From assembly GCA_046081705.1 (NCBI GenBank), contig JBJTWK010000052.1:1-16447 (forward strand): 16,447 bases of DNA, read 5' to 3'. Within the stretch, counting starts at the first letter, position 1. Each line of letters starts with the position of its first letter. Origin of the DNA: IMCC26256 sp046081705 (GTDB lineage Bacteria; Actinomycetota; Acidimicrobiia; IMCC26256). A program made the translations under genes and the position numbers. Under the pieces are notes generated by a model. The model searched no databases and was not told where the DNA came from. It worked only from the letters and a program-made list of their open reading frames with translations. Positions 6,988-13,733 of the stretch are shown here, piece after piece.

Positions 6988-7790
6988 CAGCCGACCCACG
7001 GGAGGTACCGGCCGTGACGCAGCTCGTCCTGGAGGATCTCGAGCGGGGCGGACGAGACGATGAAGCCGCCGCGGAACGGGGCGCTCAGGGCGATGATGAG
7101 GGCGAGGTCGAGGGCCACGATGACGACGATGGTGACCGCGACGAGCGCCGCGTACCGGCCCTCGCGCAGGCTCACCATCACTGCGTTGATGATGAGCGCG
7201 AGGCCCGCCACGACGCTGAGGGCGAACATGAGGCCGGGCATCGTGAGGGTACCGATCGCGAGCCGCTCCTTCCGGCGGGCGATGAGGTCGTCGACCGCCT
7301 GACGGAGCTCCCACTCGGTCGAGGCCGGCGTGTACTCCCGGGCCGTCAGGAGGTACGCCGCGCCCTGCAGGTCGCGCATCCGATCGAAGGTCTCCCCGGC
7401 GGGCAGGTCCCCTCGCTTGAGCGCCTGCCAGTCCTCGCGCTGGATCGAGTCGATGTACGCCGCCGCCCGGTCCTGGATCTGGGAGATGTCGACCGCCGGC
7501 AGCGGGCGGGTCGAGTACGCGAGGTTCGTACCGGCCGACGTCTCCTGGGCGATGGCGGTCTGGGCCTGCCGGTAGATCGAGTACTCGGCCGAGATGAGGA
7601 AACCGGTGAGGATCGCGAACAGGGTCCCGAGTTCGGTGATGTAGACCGTGGCGGTCTTGGCCATGCCCGCGCGTCGCTCCTCCGAGATCCGCGTGATCAT
7701 GAGGTGGTGCGCGATCGCCGCCACGCCGCCCATGACGACGATGAACGCCACGAACACGACACCGGTGGGGAGCGAGGTCAACCAGAGCAC
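6987..7790 (-). CDS. DUF4239 (bestrophin-like) membrane protein
   Basis: 267 residues with four predicted membrane helices: about 4-30, 47-68, 178-202 and 208-234. A soluble helical region lies between helices 2 and 3. The conserved DUF4239 segment after helix 2 is plain: TLFAILTGFLISAEYSIYRQAQTAIAQE, followed by a Thr/Asn-Leu run. The family is annotated as bestrophin-like by distant similarity; ion-channel activity is not proven. The start is a GTG at 7790, forced by an in-frame TAG 12 bases upstream. There is no SD, but TAGCCT ends six bases before the GTG, so the mRNA is probably leaderless. It is translationally coupled to the substrate-binding lipoprotein downstream, suggesting a functional pair. 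Confidence 0.88.
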   Translation of the reverse strand: MLWLTSLPTGVVFVAFIVVMGGVAAIAHHLMITRISEERRAGMAKTATVYITELGTLFAILTGFLISAEYSIYRQAQTAIAQETSAGTNLAYSTRPLPAVDISQIQDRAAAYIDSIQREDWQALKRGDLPAGETFDRMRDLQGAAYLLTAREYTPASTEWELRQAVDDLIARRKERLAIGTLTMPGLMFALSVVAGLALIINAVMVSLREGRYAALVAVTIVVIVALDLALIIALSAPFRGGFIVSSAPLEILQDELRHGRYLPWVG

Positions 7791-7796
7791 GGCGGG

Positions 7797-7802
7797 AGGC
7801 TA
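7797..7802 (-). promoter_or_regulatory. -10 box placing transcription start on the DUF4239 GTG
   Basis: TAGCCT on the minus strand fits TANNNT and is six bases before the GTG at 7790, the spacing expected when the first transcribed base is the start codon. It also contains the stop codon that bounds the frame. The rest of the 106-bp gap to the next gene shows nothing else convincing. Confidence 0.5.
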
Positions 7803-7896
7803 GGGCCGGGCCGGGGGCGGGGGCCATCAGCCGACCACCCGCGCGCCGATCCTGAGATGAAGTTGACCCGTGCCGTCGGGCGGCGGCTCGAGTGGA

Positions 7897-8703
7897 TCAG
7901 TCGCCGATGCGCCGGCCCGCGGTCTGCCCGCCGTCGGCGACGAACTCCGCACCCGTGCAGTACGACGACTCGTCGGAGGCGAGGAAGAGGGCGAGCCGTG
8001 CGATCTCCACCGGGCGGCCCATGCGGGCGATCGGCTGGTCGCCGGCCATCTCGTCGGCGGCGGCGAGCACGGGGTCCGGGTCGACCGCACCCGGTGCAGG
8101 GGGTTCGCCGAGCGCCGGCTCGCCGACCACGCCGACCATCGGCGTGGTCACGCCCCCGGGGTGGATCGAGTTGACCCGCACGCCCGCCGGGCCGAACTCG
8201 ATGGCTGCGGTCTTCGTCATGCCGCGCAGGCCCCACTTGGCCGCCGTGTACGCACCCACCTGCGAGAACCCGATCATCCCGGCGGCCGACGACACGTTGA
8301 CGATCGAGCCGCGGCCGGCCGCGGCCATGGCGCCGCCGACCACCTTCATCCCGAGGAACGGCCCGACGAGATCGACGTTGACGATCGACCGGAACGTCTC
8401 GAGCGTCGTGTCGACGAGGGGCACCATCGCGAGGATCCCTGCGTTGTTGACGAGCACGTCGGGCGGGCCGAAGGCGTCGGTGGTCTGCGCGAGCACCGTG
8501 CGCCACGACGCCTCGTCCGTGACGTCGAGGTGTGCGCTCACGACGTTCGCACGGATCGAGGCCGCCACCGCGTCCGCCTCGTCGTCGAGCAGATCGGCCA
8601 CGACGACCGACGCGCCCTCGGCGACGAAGAGCCGGGCCATGGCCTCACCCATGCCGCGGGCCGCGCCGGTCACGATCGCCACTCTGCCGTCGAGTCGTCC
8701 CAT
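7897..8703 (-). CDS. SDR-family oxidoreductase (probably NAD-linked)
   Basis: 268 residues; GGAGGT five bases before the ATG decides the start against a longer frame reaching 9093. All classical SDR elements are intact: TGAARGMG (12-19), NNAG (86-89), Asn109, Ser139 (VNVSSAAG), Tyr152 and Lys156 (YTAAK). Asp37 at the end of strand 2 (VVVADL) favours NAD(H) by the family rule. The sequence resembles hydroxysteroid or secondary-alcohol dehydrogenases of the 3-alpha/20-beta-HSD and cyclopentanol type. Substrate is not determined. A C-terminal Gly-rich end (FVADGGQTAGRRIGD) closes the fold. Compared with the SDR at 1106-1957, the cofactor loop and active-site turn differ, so they are not recent duplicates. 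It appears to be a single-gene unit, divergent from the YVTN gene. Confidence 0.93.
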   Translation of the reverse strand: MGRLDGRVAIVTGAARGMGEAMARLFVAEGASVVVADLLDDEADAVAASIRANVVSAHLDVTDEASWRTVLAQTTDAFGPPDVLVNNAGILAMVPLVDTTLETFRSIVNVDLVGPFLGMKVVGGAMAAAGRGSIVNVSSAAGMIGFSQVGAYTAAKWGLRGMTKTAAIEFGPAGVRVNSIHPGGVTTPMVGVVGEPALGEPPAPGAVDPDPVLAAADEMAGDQPIARMGRPVEIARLALFLASDESSYCTGAEFVADGGQTAGRRIGD

Positions 8704-8721
8704 CACCGACCTCCGCTCGAG

Positions 8722-8737
8722 GGCCCCGACCGGGGCC
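8722..8737. repeat. Inverted repeat in the SDR leader
   Basis: GGCCCC-GACC-GGGGCC, six perfect pairs with a four-base loop, between the SDR start codon and its candidate -10 box. It could be an operator or a leader hairpin; nothing here distinguishes them. Confidence 0.35.
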
Positions 8738-8746
8738 TGCACCTCG

Positions 8747-8752
8747 ACCGTA
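8747..8752 (-). promoter_or_regulatory. Candidate -10 box for the second SDR
   Basis: TACGGT on the minus strand fits TANNNT. Predicted start near 8740 gives a leader of about 37 nt holding the GGCCCC/GGGGCC hairpin and the SD. Confidence 0.3.
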
Positions 8753-8804
8753 CGTCGTCCGCGCACCGGCCGCCCGCTGCCCTCGGACACACGGTGCACG
8801 CCGG

Positions 8805-8810
8805 TACGAT
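8805..8810 (+). promoter_or_regulatory. -10 box for a probably leaderless YVTN transcript
   Basis: TACGAT fits TANNNT and ends eight bases before the ATG at 8819; there is no SD between them. A weak -35 (CGGACA, 8784-8789) lies 15 bases upstream. Confidence 0.45.
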
Positions 8811-8818
8811 CCGCCCCG

Positions 8819-10018
8819 ATGGACCGCCGCCTGCTCACTCTCATCGCCGCGGCCGTCGCAGTCGTCGGCGCGGCCGTCGGGATCGGCGCGCTCACGAGCG
8901 GGTCGGAGCGCGGCGGCTCCGACGCCGCGGCCCGGCCCACGGCGACGACGTCGGAGGCGCCCGTCGCGAGCAGCTCGACCACGACGACGACCGCACCGCC
9001 CCGGCCGTCGACCCCGTCGGACACCCGACGCCTCACGCCGTACCGCACCATCAACGGCGCCATCTCGCCGAAGTCGGTGGTCGCCTCCGGCAAGGGTTAC
9101 GTCAGCGCGCAGAACATGATGTACCAGCACTCGGTGACCGTCTACGACGCCGACGGCGAGCTCGCCCGCACGATCCCCGACAGCGTCGACCTCGCGGCCT
9201 TCGGCGTGGCCGGGCATCCCGGCATCTCGAAGGGCGCCCCGGTCGAGGCCGCGTTCTCCAAGGACGGCCGGTACGGGTACGTCTCGAACTACGCGATGTA
9301 CGGCGCCGGCTTCGGCCCGGAGGGTTCGGACGACTGCACCGCGGGCGACGGGACCTCGGAGTCGTTCCTCTACCGGATCGACATGCGGAGCCTCGCCGTC
9401 GACGGGGTCGCTGCGGTCGGCGCGGTGCCCAAGTACGTGGCCGTGACCCCGGATCAGCGCTACGTGCTCGTCACCAACTGGTGCTCGTACGCGCTCAGCG
9501 TCGTCGACCGCGCGGCGATGCGCGAGGTCAAGCGGATCCCGCTCGGCGCGTACCCTCGCGGCATCGCCGTCGCCCCCGACTCCTCGAAGGCGTACATCGC
9601 GATCATGGGCGGCCGCGACGTGGCGGTCGTCGACCTCCGATCGCTCACGACCTCGTCCATCCGCAACGTCGGGGGTGGACCCCGCCACCTGGTGATCGAC
9701 CCGACGGGTCGGTACCTGTACGCCACCCTCAACAAGGACGGCCAGGTCGTCAAGGTCGACACGACCTCGGGCGCGGTCGTGGGCCGCGTGGCGACCGGCA
9801 CCCAGCCCCGCTCCATGGACATCTCCCCCGACGGCACCGCGCTGTACGTCGTGAACTACGAGTCGAACTCGCTGGCGAAGGTGCGCACCTCGGACCTCGC
9901 GGTCCTCCAGACCGTCCCGACCGGTGTCCACCCGATCGGCGTCACGTACGAACCGACCCGGGACCGGGTCTGGGTCGCCATCTACACGGGCGCGATCGTC
10001 GTGCTCGCCGACTCCTGA
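8819..10018 (+). CDS. Membrane-anchored YVTN-type beta-propeller protein
   Basis: 399 residues. A short cytoplasmic start (MDRRLL) precedes one membrane helix (about 5-27) that lacks a clear cleavage site. A Ser/Thr-rich linker (SSSTTTTTAPPRPSTPS) follows, then a propeller from about residue 75 on. Blades repeat every 40-45 residues: VPKYVAVTPDQRYVLVTNW, YPRGIAVAPDSSKAYIA, GPRHLVIDPTGRYLYATL, QPRSMDISPDGTALYVVNY, HPIGVTYEPTRDRVWVAIY. This is the YncE/YVTN pattern. Two Cys (DDC and NWC) could form a disulfide. YVTN propellers usually bind ligands or partner proteins and are often non-enzymatic; the partner here is unknown. The long frame extends to 7892 but that part is antisense to the SDR gene. 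CapA starts 11 bases after the stop, so the two form an operon. Confidence 0.92.
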   Translation: MDRRLLTLIAAAVAVVGAAVGIGALTSGSERGGSDAAARPTATTSEAPVASSSTTTTTAPPRPSTPSDTRRLTPYRTINGAISPKSVVASGKGYVSAQNMMYQHSVTVYDADGELARTIPDSVDLAAFGVAGHPGISKGAPVEAAFSKDGRYGYVSNYAMYGAGFGPEGSDDCTAGDGTSESFLYRIDMRSLAVDGVAAVGAVPKYVAVTPDQRYVLVTNWCSYALSVVDRAAMREVKRIPLGAYPRGIAVAPDSSKAYIAIMGGRDVAVVDLRSLTTSSIRNVGGGPRHLVIDPTGRYLYATLNKDGQVVKVDTTSGAVVGRVATGTQPRSMDISPDGTALYVVNYESNSLAKVRTSDLAVLQTVPTGVHPIGVTYEPTRDRVWVAIYTGAIVVLADS

Positions 10019-10029
10019 GCGCCCGCGAC

Positions 10030-11145
10030 GTGCGCCACCCCGTCCGGGTCGCCCTGATCGCCGGTGCGGTGGTGCTCGCCGCGGTCGGCGCGGCGACGCT
10101 CGTCGGCGGCGAGGCGTCGCGGTCGGTGGGCCCCGCCCCCGACACATCGGCACCGACGACCCCGCCGACCACGGCGGAGGCGGAGCCGACGACCACCTCG
10201 ACCCGACCCGACGGCAACGGGCAGCCCGTGACCTTCGCGTTCGGGGGTGACGTGCACTTCGAGGGCAACCTCCGCGGTCGGCTCGGCCAACCGAGCACTG
10301 CGCTCAGCGCGGTCGCGCCGCTGCTCGCCGACGCAGACATCGCGATGGTGAACCTCGAGACCGCCATCACCGAGCGCGGCACGCCGGCCTCGAAGGCCTA
10401 CAACTTCCGCGCACCGGCGTCGGCGTTCACCGCGCTGCGCAGCGCCGGGGTCGACGTCACGTCGATGGCGAACAACCACGGTATCGACTTCGGGGCCGAG
10501 GGCCTCTCCGACAGCCTCGCCGCGCGGGCGGGCGCAGGGATCCCCGTACTGGGCGTCGGCGCGAACGCGACCGAGGCCTACGCGCCGTGGCGGACCACGG
10601 TGCGGGGTCAACGGATCGCGGTGCTCGCGGCCACCGACGTGCTCGACGACTGGCTCATCTCGTCGTGGACCGCCACCGACACCCAGGCCGGGCTCGCATC
10701 CGCCAAGGGGACCCAGCAGGCCCGCCTTGAGGCCGCCGTGCGGGACGCCCGCCGCGGGACCGACACCCTCGTCGTGTACCTGCACTGGGGGGCCGAGGGG
10801 ACCTTCTGCCCGACCGCGCGCCAGCGGGAGCTCGCGGCGGCGCTCGTCGCCGCGGGCGCCGACATCGTCGTGGGGTCCCACGCCCACCGGGTGCAGGGCG
10901 GCGGGCGGTACGGCGACGCGTTCGTCGACTACGGCCTCGGGAACTTCGTCTTCTACAACGAGTCCGGCGAGAGCGGGCGCACCGGCGTGTTGCGGGTGAC
11001 CGCAGTCGGACGTCGCATCGTCGGGTACGAGTGGGTCCCCGCGCGCATCAGCGGGGGCATCCCCCGCGCGCTCGGCGAGCCGGCGCGCAGCCAGGACCTC
11101 GCCGAGTTCGCGAACCGGCGCTCGTGCGCCGGCCTCGGCGCCTGA
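10030..11145 (+). CDS. CapA-family metallophosphoesterase-like protein
   Basis: 371 residues from a GTG at 10030 (VRHPVRVALIAG), 11 bases after the YVTN stop; no SD, so re-initiation after the upstream gene is likely. A membrane helix (about 5-27) is followed by a Thr/Pro-rich linker (TSAPTTPPTTAEAEPTTTST) and the PGA_cap/CapA domain. Motifs in order: GDVHFE (73-78), NLETAIT, YNFRAP, MANNHGIDFG, YLHWGAEG, GSHAHRVQGGG and DYGLGNFVFYN. These carry the Asp, Asn and His metal ligands of the calcineurin-like fold. Relatives act in poly-gamma-glutamate capsule export or anchoring, but the other PGA genes (capB, capC) are absent, so a capsule role should not be assumed. The active domain faces outside. 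Twin hairpins follow the stop. Confidence 0.92.
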   Translation: MRHPVRVALIAGAVVLAAVGAATLVGGEASRSVGPAPDTSAPTTPPTTAEAEPTTTSTRPDGNGQPVTFAFGGDVHFEGNLRGRLGQPSTALSAVAPLLADADIAMVNLETAITERGTPASKAYNFRAPASAFTALRSAGVDVTSMANNHGIDFGAEGLSDSLAARAGAGIPVLGVGANATEAYAPWRTTVRGQRIAVLAATDVLDDWLISSWTATDTQAGLASAKGTQQARLEAAVRDARRGTDTLVVYLHWGAEGTFCPTARQRELAAALVAAGADIVVGSHAHRVQGGGRYGDAFVDYGLGNFVFYNESGESGRTGVLRVTAVGRRIVGYEWVPARISGGIPRALGEPARSQDLAEFANRRSCAGLGA

Positions 11146-11188
11146 CCCGCGTCCGATCCGGCTGAGCCACCGCTGATCCACCGGTGCT

Positions 11189-11208
11189 CCTGGGCCCTCC
11201 GGCCCAGG
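11189..11208 (+). terminator. Hairpin after capA-like gene (first of two)
   Basis: CCTGGGCC-CTCC-GGCCCAGG, eight perfect pairs, 44 bases past the CapA stop. It is followed by only two T, so it is a GC-type terminator. Confidence 0.6.
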
Positions 11209-11214
11209 TTCGGC

Positions 11215-11236
11215 CGGTCCCGGATCCACGGGACCG
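11215..11236 (+). terminator. Second hairpin of a tandem terminator
   Basis: CGGTCCC-N8-GGGACCG, seven perfect pairs, starting six bases after the first hairpin. Together they isolate the hydrolase gene downstream from CapA transcription. Confidence 0.45.
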
Positions 11237-11311
11237 CCTGCGATCCGGGGCTCAAGACCCAGCCGCTCCTCGCCGATACCTCATGCGTCACCGACCACGA
11301 GGTACTGCGAG

Positions 11312-12196
11312 ATGGGCACCACCGAGCACACGAACCGGAGCGGACGCCGGAGCTGGAAGCGTCGTACGACCGCGATCGCGGCCGTCGTCGGCCTCTCGCT
11401 CGCCGCGGCCTCGTGCAGCGCGCTCCCCGTCACCGCCTTCACCCGGACCCCCGCCCCCGCCCGCACGGCCGACGTCTCGGGCGTCGAGTGGTACGCCTCG
11501 CCGGCCGCGAACGACCGTGAGGTCCGCCTCGCCCTCGTGCGCGCCGACGGCACCGGTCCGCACCCCGTCGTGCTGATCCTGCCCGGCAGCGACGGCCTCC
11601 ACGACGACTACATCCGTCTCGCCCGCGAGTTCGCGGCCCGGGGCTTCGACGCGGCCACCGGCTGCTGGTTCGCCTTCCCCGAGGCCTCCGACACGATCCG
11701 CACCGACTGCGCCAACGGCCCGACCTTCGACGGGGTGTCCGAGGGCTCGGTCGCCTCCGTCGACGCCCTCGTGGACGCCGCTCTGCGGGCGACCGGTGCG
11801 CCGGCCGACCAGCTGGCGATCATCGGCTACTCCCGCGGCGGCGGTGCCGCCCTGCTCCGGGCCGCCCGCACCGGCGCCACGAACCCGATCGTCGACCTCT
11901 CCGGCATGGTCACCGGTCAGGTCGGCGGCTGGCCGTCGCCGTACCGCACCGCGGATGTGAACGTGGTGGCCTCGGCGGCCGCGATCCACGCCCCGACGCT
12001 CGCCCTCCACGGGGTGGCGGACTCGATCGTCGTGCCGACGCAGACGCTCCTGCTCGCCACGGCGCTCCAGAACGCCGGCACGGACGTGTCCGTGCACTGG
12101 TACCCCGGCTCGAACCACGACCTGCTGAACCACTCGGACACCCGGGCCGACGTGATCGCTCGATCCTCGACCTGGATCCGCCAGCAGCTCGGCTGA
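11312..12196 (+). CDS. Exported alpha/beta hydrolase (dienelactone hydrolase-like), possible lipoprotein
   Basis: 294 residues; GAGG lies nine bases before the ATG. The N-terminus GRRSWKRRTTAIAAVVGLSLAAASC resembles a twin-arginine or lipoprotein signal; Cys35 follows AAS, an imperfect lipobox. The hydrolase core shows VVLILPGSDGLHDDYIRL (oxyanion side), nucleophile elbow GYSRGG with Ser174, Asp237 (HGVADSIV) and His269 (GSNHDLL). The Ser-Asp-His triad is complete. This is the dienelactone hydrolase/BAAT-like group, but the nucleophile is Ser rather than the Cys of true dienelactone hydrolases, so an esterase or peptidase-like reaction is more likely. Substrate is unknown. It stands alone between the CapA terminators and the convergent purU gene. 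Confidence 0.88.
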   Translation: MGTTEHTNRSGRRSWKRRTTAIAAVVGLSLAAASCSALPVTAFTRTPAPARTADVSGVEWYASPAANDREVRLALVRADGTGPHPVVLILPGSDGLHDDYIRLAREFAARGFDAATGCWFAFPEASDTIRTDCANGPTFDGVSEGSVASVDALVDAALRATGAPADQLAIIGYSRGGGAALLRAARTGATNPIVDLSGMVTGQVGGWPSPYRTADVNVVASAAAIHAPTLALHGVADSIVVPTQTLLLATALQNAGTDVSVHWYPGSNHDLLNHSDTRADVIARSSTWIRQQLG

Positions 12197-12217
12197 TCCG
12201 CGGCACCCGCAGTGACC

Positions 12218-12233
12218 CGCCCCCGGCGGGGCG
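12218..12233. terminator. Bidirectional hairpin between hydrolase and purU
   Basis: CGCCCC-CGGC-GGGGCG, six perfect pairs in the 55-bp convergent gap, 21 bases past the hydrolase stop and 18 past the purU stop. Confidence 0.55.
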
Positions 12234-12251
12234 TCCGGACCCGTGTCGCGC

Positions 12252-13106
12252 TCAGCTCTCGAAGATGATCGTGCGGTTGCCGTCGAGCACCACCCGGTGC
12301 TCGCAGTGCGCAGCCAGCGCCTCCGCCAGCACCGCCGACTCGAGTTCCCGACCGCGGCGGGCGAGGTCGGCCGGACCGTCGCGATGGGACGCCTGCGCAG
12401 CCGCCTGGGCGATGATCGGCCCCTCGTCGAGGTCGACCGTCGCGTAGTGCGCCGTCGCCCCGATCAACTTCACCCCCCGCTCCCACGCCCGCTCGTACGC
12501 GCCGGCCCCGATGAACGCCGGGAGCAGCGAGTGGTGCACGTTGATGGCCGGACAGCCCAGGCCATCGAGGAACCCGGCGGTCAGGATCCGCATGTACCGG
12601 GCGAGGATCACGAGGTCGACCCGGTGCGGCGCGAGGGCCGCGAGGACCTCGGCCTCGTGATCCTCCCGGCTGCGGTCCGCCACCGGCACCTCGATGAACG
12701 GGACCTCGAATCGCCGGGCGAGATCGGCGTGGACCGGGTGGTCGGAGACGATGCAGACCACATCGAGCGGCAGCGATCCGAGCGCGACCCGGGACATGAC
12801 GTCGTAGGCGGCGTGGCCCTGTCGCGAGACGAAGAGCGCGGCGTGGGAACGCTCGCCCGCACGGTGCACGTGGACCCGTCCGTCGGTGAGAGCGGCGATG
12901 TCCCGTTCGAGCGCGATCGGGTCCGTGGACGCGGGGAAGGTCGCGAGGATGCGCTGCACGAACGTGCCACCGTACAGGGTGAGCTGCTCGGCCTCCTCGA
13001 TGTTCCCGCCCGCCTCGCGCACGTGGACCGTGGTGTCGGCGACGAGTCCGGGCCGGTCCGGGGCGACGACCCGGATGACGACGGAGAGCGGTGACGTCGC
13101 CGTCAC
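12252..13106 (-). CDS. purU: Formyltetrahydrofolate deformylase
   Basis: 284 residues, the usual length. It hydrolyses 10-formyl-THF to formate and THF, balancing one-carbon and folate pools; the formate can feed PurT-type purine synthesis. An N-terminal ACT domain (about 8-85: VVAPDRPGLVADTTVHVREAG, regulatory in the family) precedes a formyltransferase-fold domain. Catalytic residues are in place: Asn189 and His191 (INVHHSLLPAF) and Asp227 (LDEGPII), with GVKLIGATAHY between. Cytoplasmic. The start is a GTG at 13106 overlapping the BldD-like stop as GTGA, so translation is coupled to the regulator. The GTG also forms one arm of an inverted repeat (13091-13106). The gene order regulator-purU is not one I know from model actinobacteria. 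Confidence 0.95.
   Translation of the reverse strand: MTATSPLSVVIRVVAPDRPGLVADTTVHVREAGGNIEEAEQLTLYGGTFVQRILATFPASTDPIALERDIAALTDGRVHVHRAGERSHAALFVSRQGHAAYDVMSRVALGSLPLDVVCIVSDHPVHADLARRFEVPFIEVPVADRSREDHEAEVLAALAPHRVDLVILARYMRILTAGFLDGLGCPAINVHHSLLPAFIGAGAYERAWERGVKLIGATAHYATVDLDEGPIIAQAAAQASHRDGPADLARRGRELESAVLAEALAAHCEHRVVLDGNRTIIFES
13091..13106. repeat. Inverted repeat covering the purU start codon
   Basis: Read on the minus strand, GTGACG-GCGA-CGTCAC: six perfect pairs, four-base loop. The 5' arm is the GTG start plus codon 2, and it includes the BldD-like stop. It could be an mRNA hairpin that hides the purU start until ribosomes arrive, or a protein-binding palindrome. Its half-site TGAC/GTCA resembles the BldD box outline (TNAC...GTNA) but with one extra central base. 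Confidence 0.4.
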
Positions 13107-13630
13107 GACGGGGTGACGAGGCCCTGGGACTCGAGATCGGCGACCAGCGCCGTCGTGGTGATGCCGAGCACCGAGGCGAGCACGGTGAGGTCGTCGCGAC
13201 GCAGCGTGATCACCTTCCCCGCGAAGTCCCCGCGTCGGATCTGGATCGCGGAGGCGTAGCGGGAGATGGCGATCGCCTCGGGGGTCTGCAGGTCGGCGAG
13301 GCGCACGAGGTCGAGGCGGAGGCTCTCGGTCGCCGTGGCGCCGGGCAGCACGACGTCGTTGTTCGGCCGCGGGACGAGGACGTCCGCCGGGACGCCGTAG
13401 AAGGCGGCGAGGCGGAGGAGGCGGGGGGCCGAGATGGCCCGTTCGCCCCGTTCGTACGCTCCGAGCACGGAGGCCTTGAACTCGTGGTCCGACTCGACCT
13501 CCACGGCGTAGAGCGAGAGCCCCTTCTGCATGCGCACGGCGCGCAGCCGCTCACCGACCGCGACTCCGAAGCGGGCGACCGCTGCGGACTCGAAGTCGTC
13601 GTCGCCCTGGGGCCCGTCTCGTCCTGCCAC
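13103..13630 (-). CDS. BldD-like XRE-family regulator with c-di-GMP signature
   Basis: 175 residues from a GTG at 13630, preceded by GGCAGGATAGGGG; Streptomyces BldD is 167. The N-terminal helix-turn-helix region covers about 22-87: VGERLRAVRMQKGLSL, ASVLGAYERGERAIS, RLLRLAAFYGVPADVLVP. These align by eye with BldD's GAKLRAIRTQQGLSL, VVGSYERGDRAV and LADFYGVPVQELLP. The C-terminal domain (about 103-175) has RYASAIQIRRGDFAGKV and LRRDD. This gives RGD (133-135), eight residues, then RRDD (144-147), matching the known BldD c-di-GMP motif RxD-x8-RxxD. In Streptomyces, a c-di-GMP tetramer bridges two such domains and drives DNA binding that represses development. Overlap with purU places that gene in its transcript. 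The frame extends to 13948 but the extra part is out of register with any homologue. Confidence 0.9.
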   Translation of the reverse strand: MAGRDGPQGDDDFESAAVARFGVAVGERLRAVRMQKGLSLYAVEVESDHEFKASVLGAYERGERAISAPRLLRLAAFYGVPADVLVPRPNNDVVLPGATATESLRLDLVRLADLQTPEAIAISRYASAIQIRRGDFAGKVITLRRDDLTVLASVLGITTTALVADLESQGLVTPS

Positions 13631-13650
13631 GGCCCCTATCCTGCCCCATC

Positions 13651-13665
13651 CCACGCCCCCCGTGG
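13651..13665. repeat. Inverted repeat upstream of the BldD-like gene
   Basis: CCACG-CCCCC-CGTGG, five-base arms with a five-base spacer, centred 28 bases before the GTG. Candidate operator, possibly for autoregulation, which is known for BldD in Streptomyces. The sequence does not match the Streptomyces BldD consensus closely. Confidence 0.35.
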
Positions 13666-13680
13666 ACCGTCGGCACCCGA

Positions 13681-13699
13681 GGGCCCGGGATCCGGGCCC
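13681..13699. repeat. 19-bp near-perfect palindrome in the bldD-like/nitrobindin spacer
   Basis: GGGCCCGG-GAT-CCGGGCCC, eight-base perfect arms with a three-base centre. It lies near the middle of the 148-bp divergent gap, just upstream of the promoter of the rightward gene. The short spacer and exact symmetry suit a dimeric regulator site or cruciform; high GC makes chance palindromes more frequent. Confidence 0.4.
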
Positions 13700-13727
13700 G
13701 CCTTGGGGACCCGGCGGACCGTCCGGG

Positions 13728-13733
13728 TATCCT
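13728..13733 (+). promoter_or_regulatory. Candidate -10 box for the nitrobindin-like gene
   Basis: TATCCT fits TANNNT, 45 bases before the ATG at 13779. A weak -35 (TTGGGG, 13703-13708) is 19 bases upstream. Predicted leader about 40 nt with SD GAAAGGA. Confidence 0.4.

Noticed and set aside
6988..7827. Upstream extension of the substrate-binding lipoprotein frame
   Set aside because: It covers DUF4239 in another frame, would bury the lipoprotein signal 280 residues in, and has shadow-type composition. The TGATG start explains the gene.
8704..9093. N-terminal extension of the second SDR
   Set aside because: It is antisense to the start of the YVTN gene and lacks any domain, while GGAGGT marks the ATG at 8703.
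7870..10029. Upstream extension of the CapA frame to a 1091-residue protein
   Set aside because: The extra 720 residues overlap the SDR (antisense) and YVTN genes and look non-coding. The GTG at 10030 gives a proper membrane anchor.
10030..11145. Poly-gamma-glutamate capsule operon
   Set aside because: Only a CapA-type domain is present; no capB/capC-like gene is in the window.
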